Shown here: piece by piece, positions 1 to 5,651 of the stretch
Numbering within the stretch: the first letter of the stretch is position 1
Layout: each line of letters starts with the position of its first letter
DNA from: Bacillota bacterium
Lineage (GTDB): Bacteria; Bacillota; Clostridia; Tissierellales; Sedimentibacteraceae
Reading direction: 5' to 3'
Length of the DNA stretch: 13,408 nt
Assembly (NCBI GenBank): GCA_023425285.1
Contig: JAFACY010000219.1
Location: forward strand, 1-13,408
Translations under genes and position numbers: made by a program
The notes under the pieces: model-generated
The model's input: only the letters and a program-made list of their open reading frames with translations
Told to the model about the DNA's origin: nothing
Database searches by the model: none

Positions 1-59
1 AATAAATTTTCCATTATTTCTACTCATATAAAGCTTTAAAAGTGAAATAATACTGAATG

Positions 60-75
60 AAAGTTTATTAACTTT
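60..75. repeat. Short dyad upstream of the DUF1540 gene
   Basis: AAAGTT, four bases, then AACTTT form a 6-bp dyad 26 nt before the ATG. A longer pair, TTAAAAGT at 36-43 and ACTTTTAA at 71-78, overlaps it. It could be an operator, but such repeats arise easily in A+T-rich DNA. I could not define a convincing promoter in 1-101. Confidence 0.2.
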
Positions 76-101
76 TAAATAAAAAAACAAGGAGAAATAA
101 T

Positions 102-284
102 ATGGAAGGCAAAGTACAAAAAATGAACCAGCATAATCCGGGTATCAAATGTCTTGTAAACTCATGTCATTACTGGGAGCAGGGAGACCACTGTAATGCG
201 CAAAAAATTGAAGTTATAAGTCGTGATGCTCAAAGCAAGCAAGAAACAGACTGCGCTACCTTTACACCGCACAGCATGAAATAA
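102..284 (+). CDS. DUF1540 domain small Cys-rich protein
   Basis: A 60-aa protein with the DUF1540 pattern: a G-I-K-C-x-V-x-x-C core followed by a third and a fourth cysteine (C17, C22, C31, C51), with A-x-x-I-x-V after the third and C-x-T-F after the fourth. The four Cys spaced this way suggest a small metal-binding knuckle, probably zinc; that is inference, because the family has no established function. A good Shine-Dalgarno sequence (AAGGAG, 89-94) lies 7 nt before the ATG. The gene stands alone, with a terminator-like hairpin 24 nt after the stop that belongs mainly to the convergent gene. There is no signal peptide or membrane segment, so it is probably cytoplasmic or spore-associated. 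The family assignment is firm; the function is unknown. Confidence 0.88.
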   Translation: MEGKVQKMNQHNPGIKCLVNSCHYWEQGDHCNAQKIEVISRDAQSKQETDCATFTPHSMK

Positions 285-307
285 TCAGATAATCCAAACA
301 ATAAAAA

Positions 308-332
308 GGCGGAGATCATATATGACTCCGCC
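308..332 (-). terminator. Intrinsic terminator of the Cys-rich gene
   Basis: GGCGGAG and CTCCGCC (308-314, 326-332) form a 7-bp GC-rich stem extended by TCAT/ATGA with one bulged base. On the minus strand the hairpin is followed by TTTTTAT, the expected U-tract, so it terminates the convergent minus-strand gene ending at 344. On the plus strand there is no T-run, so it would at best pause transcripts of the DUF1540 gene. Confidence 0.75.
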
Positions 333-343
333 GTTAACATATG

Positions 344-685
344 CTATCTTCTGCAGCAGCATCCGCAGCATCCGCAGCGACATCTATTATTGTTGTTATT
401 TTCGTTTTCCGATTCAACAGCATCTTCTAACAAGTCATGCAAGCACTCATAAACACAGTCACATCTACGTCTGTTTCCACTGTCCGGACTTACCGGATTT
501 ACCCAATTGCCACAGCATACATGATGATTGTTATTGTTATTTTCTTCGGCTGCGTCTAACAGCTCCAATAAGCAATCATAAACACAGTCACAATTACATC
601 TTATACGTCCTGTTCCTGCAACGTTATTTCCACATCTGTTTATTCTTCTTCCGAATTCGCCTGCTACATTTTCATTATAATACAT
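344..685 (-). CDS. Cys/Asn-rich protein with internal duplication, spore-coat-like
   Basis: A 113-aa protein with two copies of a unit of about 43 residues. Each copy has C-D-C-V-Y-(D/E)-C-L, then an acidic amphipathic stretch (L-L-x-x-A-x-E) and a run of five asparagines. The tail is almost pure Cys/Arg/Gly (C-R-C-G-C-C-G-C-C-C-R-R). The duplication is visible in DNA as a perfect 17-bp repeat at 447-463 and 576-592. An AAAGGTG ribosome site lies just before the ATG at 685, and a terminator follows the stop, so this strand is the coding one. The C-x-C plus amphipathic helix pattern recalls the Cys-rich crust/coat proteins CotY/CotZ/ExsY, but I could not align it to them, so a spore-coat role is inference. 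No signal peptide or membrane segment is seen. Confidence 0.75.
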   Translation of the reverse strand: MYYNENVAGEFGRRINRCGNNVAGTGRIRCNCDCVYDCLLELLDAAEENNNNNHHVCCGNWVNPVSPDSGNRRRCDCVYECLHDLLEDAVESENENNNNNRCRCGCCGCCCRR

Positions 686-728
686 AATAACACCTTTTCC
701 TATTTTGATTTTGAGCCAAGCCCATTAT

Positions 729-755
729 TATCATATTCCACTATATAAAGATTGT
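729..755 (-). promoter_or_regulatory. Possible sigma-K promoter of the Cys-rich gene
   Basis: Read on the minus strand, AC (755-754) is followed after 16 nt by AATATGATA (737-729). This differs from the sigma-K -10 pattern CATAnnnTA at one position and has the usual spacing from the short AC element. It would give a leader of about 35-40 nt. The match is short and in A+T-rich DNA, so confidence is low, but it fits a late mother-cell coat gene. Confidence 0.3.
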
Positions 756-866
756 TACCGCATGTCTTGTTATTGTAAAAACGCGGGGACTTTGCATAAA
801 GTCGGGAATTTTTCAAGTACATATTTCTGCTCCAAATCATATTATGAATCAGGAAGGATGTGTACT

Positions 867-1778
867 ATGAATTATTTAAATCGAATATCAAAGGTTTACA
901 ATTCTGCGGAAAGAATATATTTTGACGACAATTCAAGATTCATTCTTATGAGTGACTGCCACAGGGGAGACGGAAGCTGGTCGGATTCATTTTCAAGGAA
1001 CCGTAATATATTTTTTGCCGCGTTATCTTATTATTACAAAAGAGATTACACGTATATTGAATTGGGTGACGGAGATGAGCTGTGGGAAAACAGAAACTTC
1101 CGTAATATTGTTGACCAGCACAGGGATGCATTCTGGATAATGAAGGAATTTTACGATAAAAACCGCTTTTATATGATTTATGGCAATCATGATATGGTAA
1201 AGAAGAAACAAAGGTTTGTGGAAGAAAACTTATATCAATATTTAAGGCAGAGAGACGGCAAGCTTTTTGACTTGTTTAAAGATATAAAAGTACACGAAGG
1301 ACTGGTTTTAGAGCACAGAGAAAATGGAAAAGAAATACTTCTGCTGCATGGGCATCAGGTGGATTTTTTAAACAGCAGTCTGTGGAAGCTCGCACGATTT
1401 TTAGTAAGGTATTTCTGGAAGCCCTTAGAAAACTTCGGAGTAAATGATGTAACAAGGACTGCAAAAAACTATGAAAAGAAAAATGAAATGGCAAAGAGAC
1501 TGACAGAGTGGGCCATAAAAGAAAATAAAACAGTAATTGCGGGACATAATCATAAGCCCATGCTGAATCCAAATGGTACTCCCATGTATTTTAATGACGG
1601 AAGCTGTGTTCATCCGCGTTGCATAACAGGATTGGAAATAGCCGACGGAAGTATTCAGCTCGTCAAATGGAGTGTTAAGGCAAGGGATACGGGAGAGCTG
1701 ATTATAGACAGGGATGTGCTGTCAGGGCCCGTAAAAATAAAAGAGGCTGCTGAAAACACATTGTTTTCAACAACCTGA
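867..1778 (+). CDS. Calcineurin-like metallophosphoesterase
   Basis: A 303-aa cytoplasmic hydrolase of the calcineurin-like phosphoesterase superfamily, which uses a two-metal centre to cleave phosphomonoesters or diesters. All signature motifs are visible in order: D-x-H (S-D-C-H-R-G, residues 29-34), G-D-G-D-E (67-71), G-N-H-D (106-109), H-G-H (161-163) and G-H-N-H (226-229). The S-D-x-H-R-G opening and H-G-H-x-x-D recall UDP-2,3-diacylglucosamine hydrolase-like proteins, but a Gram-positive-type genome has no obvious need for LpxH, so the substrate is unknown. The reading frame is open from 705, but the first about 54 residues are not family-like. AGGAAGG (851-857), 9 nt before the ATG at 867, marks the true start. 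It converges on the permease gene with a 12-nt gap. Confidence 0.9.
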   Translation: MNYLNRISKVYNSAERIYFDDNSRFILMSDCHRGDGSWSDSFSRNRNIFFAALSYYYKRDYTYIELGDGDELWENRNFRNIVDQHRDAFWIMKEFYDKNRFYMIYGNHDMVKKKQRFVEENLYQYLRQRDGKLFDLFKDIKVHEGLVLEHRENGKEILLLHGHQVDFLNSSLWKLARFLVRYFWKPLENFGVNDVTRTAKNYEKKNEMAKRLTEWAIKENKTVIAGHNHKPMLNPNGTPMYFNDGSCVHPRCITGLEIADGSIQLVKWSVKARDTGELIIDRDVLSGPVKIKEAAENTLFSTT

Positions 1779-1790
1779 AATTCATATTGA

Positions 1791-2696
1791 TTATGCCAAT
1801 GATTTATCCTTTTTAAAATTCTCCGACTGAGCTATGAGCATTCCTACAAGCATCAGAGCACAACCCAGATAACCTCTTGCCGGCAATATTTCATTAAGCA
1901 GAAGCAATCCTCCGATGGCGGCGAATACAGACTCCATACTCAGTGCTATTGCAGCATGTGACGGTTTTGCATGCTTTTGTCCCACAGCCTGCAGCGTATA
2001 CGCCACACCTGCCGACATGATACCACCGTATAGTATAGGAACTATTGCATTGGATAAACCCACAAAATTTACATCTTCAAATATAAATGCAACGATCATG
2101 CTCAGTATAGAACAGGTTGCGAATTGAATTGAAGAAAGCTTGATTGCATCCACATTTTTTACAAACCTGTCAATGAGCTGTATGTGCCCGGCCCAGAAGA
2201 ATGCGCCGATGATTTCCAGCAAATCCCCGAATTCAATGGTAAAGCTTTCATTGATACTGAGAAAATAAAGACCTATTACTGCCGTAAGTGCACCCAGCCA
2301 CGTGGTAGCATGAGTTTTTTGCTTTAAAAATATTCCTAAAATAGGAACCAACACAATGTACAAGCTTGTGATAAAGCCTGCTTTTCCCGCTGTGGTATAA
2401 ATCAGCCCAACCTGTTGAAGGGATGCTGCGATGAACAATACGCTTCCTGCCATAACACCGGATTTAACAGTGACTTTTAATGTTGCTTCCTCGAATTGTT
2501 CAGTGTTCTCTGTAGTCTTCCTGCCGAAAAAATAAATAACCGGTAAAAGTGACACGCTTCCCAACGCAAATCGCACACCGTTAAACGTAAATGCTCCCAC
2601 ATGCTGCATACCAACTCTTTGAGCTACAAATGCAAAACCCCATATGGCTGCGGTTAAAAGTAATATAAGTACAGCTTTTACTTCTTTGTTTTTCAT
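1791..2696 (-). CDS. EamA/DMT-family membrane permease
   Basis: A 301-aa polytopic membrane protein with ten predicted helices in two EamA repeats (about residues 8-147 and 157-292). The opening L-x-x-x-A-x-x-W-G-x-x-F-V-x-x-x is the hallmark of the drug/metabolite transporter superfamily (RhaT/YdcZ/EamA class), which exports or imports amino acids, nucleobases and other small metabolites. The C-terminal repeat has the usual A-x-x-L-x-x-x-x-Q-x-x-A-x-P-x-x-A-A-I. Length is normal. GAGGGAG stands about 7 nt before the ATG. The gene is on its own; the next minus-strand gene upstream (yvrJ-like) ends 100 nt away with no clear terminator between, so readthrough is possible. The substrate cannot be told from sequence. 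Confidence 0.9.
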   Translation of the reverse strand: MKNKEVKAVLILLLTAAIWGFAFVAQRVGMQHVGAFTFNGVRFALGSVSLLPVIYFFGRKTTENTEQFEEATLKVTVKSGVMAGSVLFIAASLQQVGLIYTTAGKAGFITSLYIVLVPILGIFLKQKTHATTWLGALTAVIGLYFLSINESFTIEFGDLLEIIGAFFWAGHIQLIDRFVKNVDAIKLSSIQFATCSILSMIVAFIFEDVNFVGLSNAIVPILYGGIMSAGVAYTLQAVGQKHAKPSHAAIALSMESVFAAIGGLLLLNEILPARGYLGCALMLVGMLIAQSENFKKDKSLA

Positions 2697-2796
2697 ACAA
2701 ATTCTCCCTCTGCCGCATAAATAATAATTACATGATTATATATTAACATGTTTTATTAGTTTAGGGAAGAGGGGGAATCTGTTTTTTATACTTATA

Positions 2797-2940
2797 TTAC
2801 TTCATGCTTTTTATGGCAGTGGTGAGTTCACAAATTGATTCTGACAATTGATTGAGCTTTGCTTCAACTCTTACCAGCAAATATGCTGCCACCGCAATCG
2901 GAAAACCAAAATTTGCAATCAGATTCAATATATCTTCCAT
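2797..2940 (-). CDS. yvrJ: YvrJ-family small membrane peptide
   Basis: A 47-aa protein: M-E-D-I-L-N-L-I-A-N-F-G-F-P-I-A-V, a hydrophobic stretch to Y-L-L-V-R-V-E, then a charged/polar helix. This is the YvrJ family pattern (N-F-G-F-P-I-x-V-x-x-Y-L-L-x-R-x-E-x-K-L). There is one membrane segment (about residues 4-23) with a cytoplasmic amphipathic tail. GGGAGGTGA lies inside the last codons of the upstream sigma-factor gene, whose stop is 4 nt from this ATG, so the two genes are almost surely translationally coupled. In Bacillus subtilis yvrJ lies in the regulon/locus of the two-part sigma factor SigO (YvrI-YvrHa). The molecular function is unknown; a link to the activity of its partner sigma factor is inference. 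Confidence 0.85.
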   Translation of the reverse strand: MEDILNLIANFGFPIAVAAYLLVRVEAKLNQLSESICELTTAIKSMK

Positions 2941-2944
2941 ATCG

Positions 2945-3511
2945 TCACCTCCCCATATAGCTCCTTAATTTTTTTAAAGCCTGCGATTTTTTGCAGCATG
3001 CCGTACCATAGGAAATGTTTAACTTTACAGCTATTTCAGCTATAGGAATTTCATCGAAATAAAATAGATATATCAGTTGCTTCTCTTTTTCCGTCAGCAT
3101 TTCAATGCATCTTTCAAGTAAGGAGATTTCTTCGGTCTTAAGGATTTTTTCCTCTGTATTTTCTTTAATATCACATATTTCCATATCGTCAATATTGATA
3201 TGATTTAAATTCTTTATATGCTTAAGGTTGTCTCTGCGGCAATTGAGGTAGAAATATTTTATCCTGCTTTTTACAAATGCAAGGAAATGAATTCCTTTAT
3301 TTATATCGAAGCTCTCCAAAGCATGAAGCACTACAATGTATCCTTCCTGCAACAAATCCTCTATCATAGGATCATTTATGCTCCAATGCATGTAAATGTT
3401 TTTACATAACAGGGGTTTCAGTTCTTTTAATAAAATTTCTTGGTATTTCTTGTCCCCTTTTAGGGACATCTGAATAATATAATTAATATCAGTATCTGAC
3501 TTATTAATCAT
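2945..3511 (-). CDS. Sigma-70-family RNA polymerase sigma factor
   Basis: A 188-aa sigma factor with only regions 2 and 4. Region 2 (about residues 22-95) contains D-L-L-Q-E-G-Y-I-V-V-L-H-A-L-E-S-F-D, the core-binding helix, then F-L-A-F-V-K-S-R-I-K, the -10 recognition part. Region 4 (about 132-184) has L-T-E-K-E-K-Q-L-I-Y-L-F-Y-F-D-E and a helix-turn-helix (I-A-E-I-A-V-K-L-N-I-S-Y-G-T-A). No region 1 or 3 is seen. It is not one of the sporulation factors SigE/F/G/K, which keep region 3. It resembles the SigH/ECF-like small factors found beside yvrJ in clostridia. The start at 3511 has AGGTGA close upstream. It is divergent from the ComK-like gene; target promoters are unknown. Confidence 0.88.
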   Translation of the reverse strand: MINKSDTDINYIIQMSLKGDKKYQEILLKELKPLLCKNIYMHWSINDPMIEDLLQEGYIVVLHALESFDINKGIHFLAFVKSRIKYFYLNCRRDNLKHIKNLNHINIDDMEICDIKENTEEKILKTEEISLLERCIEMLTEKEKQLIYLFYFDEIPIAEIAVKLNISYGTACCKKSQALKKLRSYMGR

Positions 3512-3559
3512 GCTTCACCTGCTTTATTGTAAATGCATATTAAGCATAACAAATTGCAT

Positions 3560-3590
3560 TGATATTGTAAAAATGGCGATAGCATACAAG
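3560..3590 (+). promoter_or_regulatory. Weak sigma-E-like promoter before the ComK-like gene
   Basis: TGATATT (3560-3566) and CATACAAG (3583-3590) each match the sigma-E consensus (KMATATT, CATACAMT) except at one position. The spacer is 16 nt, one longer than the usual 13-15, which weakens the call. If used, it would give a leader of about 75 nt for the gene at 3673. Confidence 0.22.
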
Positions 3591-3630
3591 TGAGAAAGGA
3601 AACTGATTAATTTCCAAGAAAAAAATAATA

Positions 3631-3654
3631 TTAAAATTTCAATGTAAGTTTTAA
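3631..3654. repeat. Imperfect dyad abutting the SD of the ComK-like gene
   Basis: TTAAAATTT (3631-3639) and AAGTTTTAA (3646-3654) are inverted copies matching at 8 of 9 positions, separated by 6 nt. The second arm ends just before the Shine-Dalgarno sequence AAAGGA (3657-3662). It could be an operator or translation-level hairpin; it may also be chance in A+T-rich DNA. Confidence 0.3.
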
Positions 3655-3672
3655 TAAAAGGATTTGTGTAAA

Positions 3673-4143
3673 ATGAAAAAAATGCTGAAATTCAACGAGA
3701 TCGAAGCCATGTTGCCTAAATATGTGAAAGACACGGGAAACTGCACGGAGATTTTTACAAAAGACGGGGCTTTTATAAAAAGTGCAACAATTGAAACATG
3801 TGTAAAGAATATGGCAGATTATTATAATATAAGCTTATATCACAACAGAATAAATTATGGGAGTGAGCTTGGTATCACAAATAAGGTTCCCATTGTCATA
3901 AATGAAAAAATGGTCTATGTCTATGTTAACGTACGAGAGCCGATATTTAAGCATGACGCTGCATACGGGTATGTAAACATTAACGCTGTGAAGGAAGTAT
4001 TTTTGAAGGATGGGCACGCAGCTATTTTAATGGACGCAGGCTATACTATTCAGACGAGACAAAGCATCCAGTCTTTAAAAAGAAGTATTCTTAACGGCAG
4101 GTTGGCAAGAGATATATACAAGGAAAAGCATAAGCTTATCTAA
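3673..4143 (+). CDS. ComK-like putative transcription factor
   Basis: A 156-aa soluble protein that I do not recognise with certainty. Its pattern resembles the competence activator ComK: a small residue/Gly-Ser turn (Y-G-S-E-L-G), then K-V-P-I-V-I-N (ComK: K-x-P-I-x-I-D), a strand-rich V-Y-V-Y-V-N-V-R-E-P, an aromatic segment Y-G-Y-V-N-I-N-A-V-K (ComK: C-x-W-I-x-x-x-x-I), a D-G-H-A-A-I-L-M-D-A-G-Y-T-I stretch (ComK: V-x-F-x-N-G), and a C-terminal Q-S-I-x-S-L-K-R-S-I-L helix. ComK binds A-tract/T-tract boxes in the minor groove. The start is taken as ATG 3673, 10 nt after AAAGGA; a TTG at 3664 is too close to that site. The gene is divergent from the sigma factor and ends at a strong terminator, so it is monocistronic. 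Identity as ComK is inference from pattern only. Confidence 0.5.
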   Translation: MKKMLKFNEIEAMLPKYVKDTGNCTEIFTKDGAFIKSATIETCVKNMADYYNISLYHNRINYGSELGITNKVPIVINEKMVYVYVNVREPIFKHDAAYGYVNINAVKEVFLKDGHAAILMDAGYTIQTRQSIQSLKRSILNGRLARDIYKEKHKLI

Positions 4144-4154
4144 ACAGTATGCAG

Positions 4155-4210
4155 AAAAGAGAGATCCCGTTATTTGTTATCCCAAGTGATAGCGAGGGAT
4201 CTCATCTTTT
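4155..4210 (+). terminator. Long hairpin terminator after the ComK-like gene
   Basis: AAAAGA-GAGATCCC (4155-4168) pairs with GGGATCTC-a-TCTTTT (4196-4210), a 14-bp stem with one bulged A. A second inner pairing GTTATC/GATAGC is possible. The T-rich 3' arm serves as the U-tract. It separates the regulatory island from the yabP operon. Confidence 0.75.
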
Positions 4211-4219
4211 GTTATCACG

Positions 4220-4247
4220 TCATATTATCAGGTATTGGACATATAAT
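4220..4247 (+). promoter_or_regulatory. Sigma-E-type promoter of yabP
   Basis: TCATATT (4220-4226) fits the sigma-E -35 consensus KMATATT exactly. After 13 nt, CATATAAT (4240-4247) matches the -10 CATACAMT at 7 of 8 positions. This places transcription start about 35 nt before yabP. In Bacillus subtilis yabP and yabQ are known members of the sigma-E mother-cell regulon, so sequence and biology agree. Confidence 0.7.
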
Positions 4248-4289
4248 TAGTAATAAAATTGTTTTATATGGGAATAAGGGGGTAAATGT

Positions 4290-4562
4290 ATGGATGAAAA
4301 AATAGTTCAAAGCCTGCTGCTTGAAAACAAGGAAACATTAAACGTAACAGGTGTTGAGGGTGTAGATAATTTTAATGATGAAACAGTTGTTTTATTGACT
4401 AATAAAGGCAGACTCACAATTAAGGGTGAAAGATTAAACATAAGCAAGCTGAATGTAGATGAAGGAAAGCTCATAGTAAAGGGAGATATTAATTCGCTGA
4501 TTTATTCTGAATATGAAGGTCAGAGAGAAAAAGCAAGCCTTATAAAGAAGCTGTTTAAGTAG
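4290..4562 (+). CDS. yabP: Sporulation protein YabP
   Basis: A 90-aa protein of the YabP/YqfC family, needed in the mother cell for normal spore cortex/coat development. The visible family pattern is an early short strand region (L-L-L-E-N-K-E-T-L-N-V-T-G-V), then V-x-x-F-N-D-E-T-V-V-L-L-T-N-K-G-R-L-T-I-K-G-E-R-L-N-I-S-K-L-N-V-D-E-G-K-L-I-V-K-G-x-I-x-S-L-I-Y-S-E, repeated beta-hairpins that resemble a small bactofilin-like beta fold (fold remark is inference). Length is normal. AAGGGGGT lies 6 nt before the ATG. It is the first gene behind a sigma-E-type promoter and is followed by yabQ after 6 nt, the standard pairing. Confidence 0.95.
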   Translation: MDEKIVQSLLLENKETLNVTGVEGVDNFNDETVVLLTNKGRLTIKGERLNISKLNVDEGKLIVKGDINSLIYSEYEGQREKASLIKKLFK

Positions 4563-4568
4563 GTTGTA

Positions 4569-5168
4569 ATGGATTACTTACCATATTCTCAAGAATACAT
4601 GCTTGCAGTGTCAATAATGACCGGCATGCTCCTTGGAAGCATGTGGGATGCTTACAGGCTGCTGAGACATTTTATTAAGTTAGGTCCCTTCGGCACGGCA
4701 ATAGGCGACTTTATTTACTGGCTTACAAGTATTTACATAGGCATTACTCTCATCTTTGATATAAGCTACGGAAATGTGAGGTTTTTCATTCTTTTGGGAT
4801 TTATGACCGGAGCACTGTTATATTTTTACGGAATCAGTCGATATATATTGAGACTGTTAATTTTTATTGTCGACAAAATATTAAAAATCATTAAAAGAAC
4901 AATAGACTTTTTAACAGAACCATTTAAAGCTCTTATCAAAAAATTAAGAATTATTTTGTATCCTTTTAAATTAAAATACGAAAAAATAAGAAATAATGCC
5001 AAAAAAAGATATAAATTTTTTAAATTCCGGTTAAAAAAGATTTCAAAAAATAGAAAAATGAGTTATAATAGAAGGAAACAATTTAAGAAGATAAACAAAA
5101 GACGAAGAAAGGAGCAGACAAATGCACGACGAACAAAAGATAATCGCATTAAAAAGAAAAATCAATAA
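4569..5168 (+). CDS. yabQ: Sporulation membrane protein YabQ
   Basis: A 199-aa membrane protein. Residues 9-115 hold about four hydrophobic helices, with the family's G-x-x-x-G-x-x-x-D-x-Y-R-x-x-R near residues 18-34. YabQ acts in the mother cell and is required for spore cortex formation. The rest (about 120-199) is an extremely Lys/Arg-rich tail with almost no acidic residues, longer than in many YabQ proteins, and likely to lie in the cytoplasm against phospholipid or nucleic acid (inference). The start has AGG 5 nt upstream, overlapping the yabP stop. The last 47 nt overlap divIC in another frame, so the tail's basic composition may partly reflect that overlap. Confidence 0.93.
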   Translation: MDYLPYSQEYMLAVSIMTGMLLGSMWDAYRLLRHFIKLGPFGTAIGDFIYWLTSIYIGITLIFDISYGNVRFFILLGFMTGALLYFYGISRYILRLLIFIVDKILKIIKRTIDFLTEPFKALIKKLRIILYPFKLKYEKIRNNAKKRYKFFKFRLKKISKNRKMSYNRRKQFKKINKRRRKEQTNARRTKDNRIKKKNQ

Positions 5169-5577
5169 TGAAGATTTCAGACAGCAGGAAAAAGAAATTA
5201 AAGAAAAAAACAGACAGAAAAAATTTGAAGCTCCTATTAAGAAGAAGAGGAGATTTAACATAATTAACTTCTTATTTTCTGTATTCGTTATTTATTTTGC
5301 TTTTACTGCGGTTAATCAATATCAGATGTTGAGCGATTTAAACAGCCAGATTGATGAAAAGCTGTATGAAAAAGCAAAGGTGGAAAAAAAGGTTCAGGAG
5401 CTCAAGACTGATGTTGAGAAAATGAACAATGAAGAAGAGCTTTTGGAGCTTGTAGAAAAGATTGCAAGAAATCAATACAAGATGGTTAAACCAAATGAAA
5501 TTATTTACATAGATAAAAACAAAAATGACAATAAGCTTATACAGGGTATTGGATTTCAGGGAGATTTAGAAAATTAG
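5122..5577 (+). CDS. divIC: Septum formation initiator DivIC (FtsB-like)
   Basis: A 151-aa bitopic division protein. A basic cytoplasmic N-terminus (residues 1-45) precedes one membrane helix (about 46-66), an extracytoplasmic coiled coil (about 70-105, N-S-Q-I-D-E-K-L-Y-E-K-A-K-V-E-K-K-V) and the conserved A-R-x-x-Y-x-M-V-K-P-x-E-I-I-Y block (115-129). DivIC forms the divisome complex with FtsL and DivIB, linking Z-ring assembly to septal wall synthesis. AAAGGAG (5108-5114) lies 7 nt before the ATG inside yabQ; the genes overlap by 47 nt. The N-terminal charged extension is longer than in Bacillus subtilis DivIC (about 125 aa). The yabR (S1-domain) gene usually next in line is absent. Confidence 0.93.
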   Translation: MHDEQKIIALKRKINNEDFRQQEKEIKEKNRQKKFEAPIKKKRRFNIINFLFSVFVIYFAFTAVNQYQMLSDLNSQIDEKLYEKAKVEKKVQELKTDVEKMNNEEELLELVEKIARNQYKMVKPNEIIYIDKNKNDNKLIQGIGFQGDLEN

Positions 5578-5594
5578 AATTCATTTACCGCGTA

Positions 5595-5630
5595 TTTAGA
5601 CAGCCTTTTACATTATATCTCTGCTACCAT
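5595..5630 (+). promoter_or_regulatory. Possible Spo0A-controlled promoter of spoIIE
   Basis: TTTAGACA (5595-5602) differs at one position from the reverse-strand 0A box (TTTCGACA) and contains a -35-like TAGACA. TACCAT at 5625-5630 could be the -10, with a 22-nt spacer. The Bacillus subtilis spoIIE and spoIIG promoters are known for unusually wide (about 21-22 nt) spacing and a 0A box overlapping -35. The resemblance is suggestive but each element is weak. Confidence 0.33.
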
Positions 5631-5651
5631 AGTCACAGAGGGGTGGAGTAT

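Noticed and set aside
322..687. Plus-strand open frame of 121 codons over the Cys-rich gene
   Set aside because: It is the antisense of the minus-strand gene, which has a good SD, a duplicated domain and its own terminator. The plus frame starts inside that terminator and has no SD or family-like content.
788..803. GACTTT-GCAT-AAAGTC mini hairpin upstream of the metallophosphoesterase
   Set aside because: Only 6 bp, with no T-run and no clear promoter context; likely chance.
705..866. N-terminal 54-residue extension of the metallophosphoesterase
   Set aside because: The stretch is Cys/Tyr-rich and not family-like, and a strong SD (851-857) marks ATG 867. The region is better read as intergenic DNA between divergent genes.
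1751..1769. TGAAAAC/GTTTTCA hairpin at the convergent end of the phosphoesterase and permease genes
   Set aside because: A 7-bp A+T-rich stem inside coding sequence without an adjoining T-tract on either strand; not a convincing terminator.
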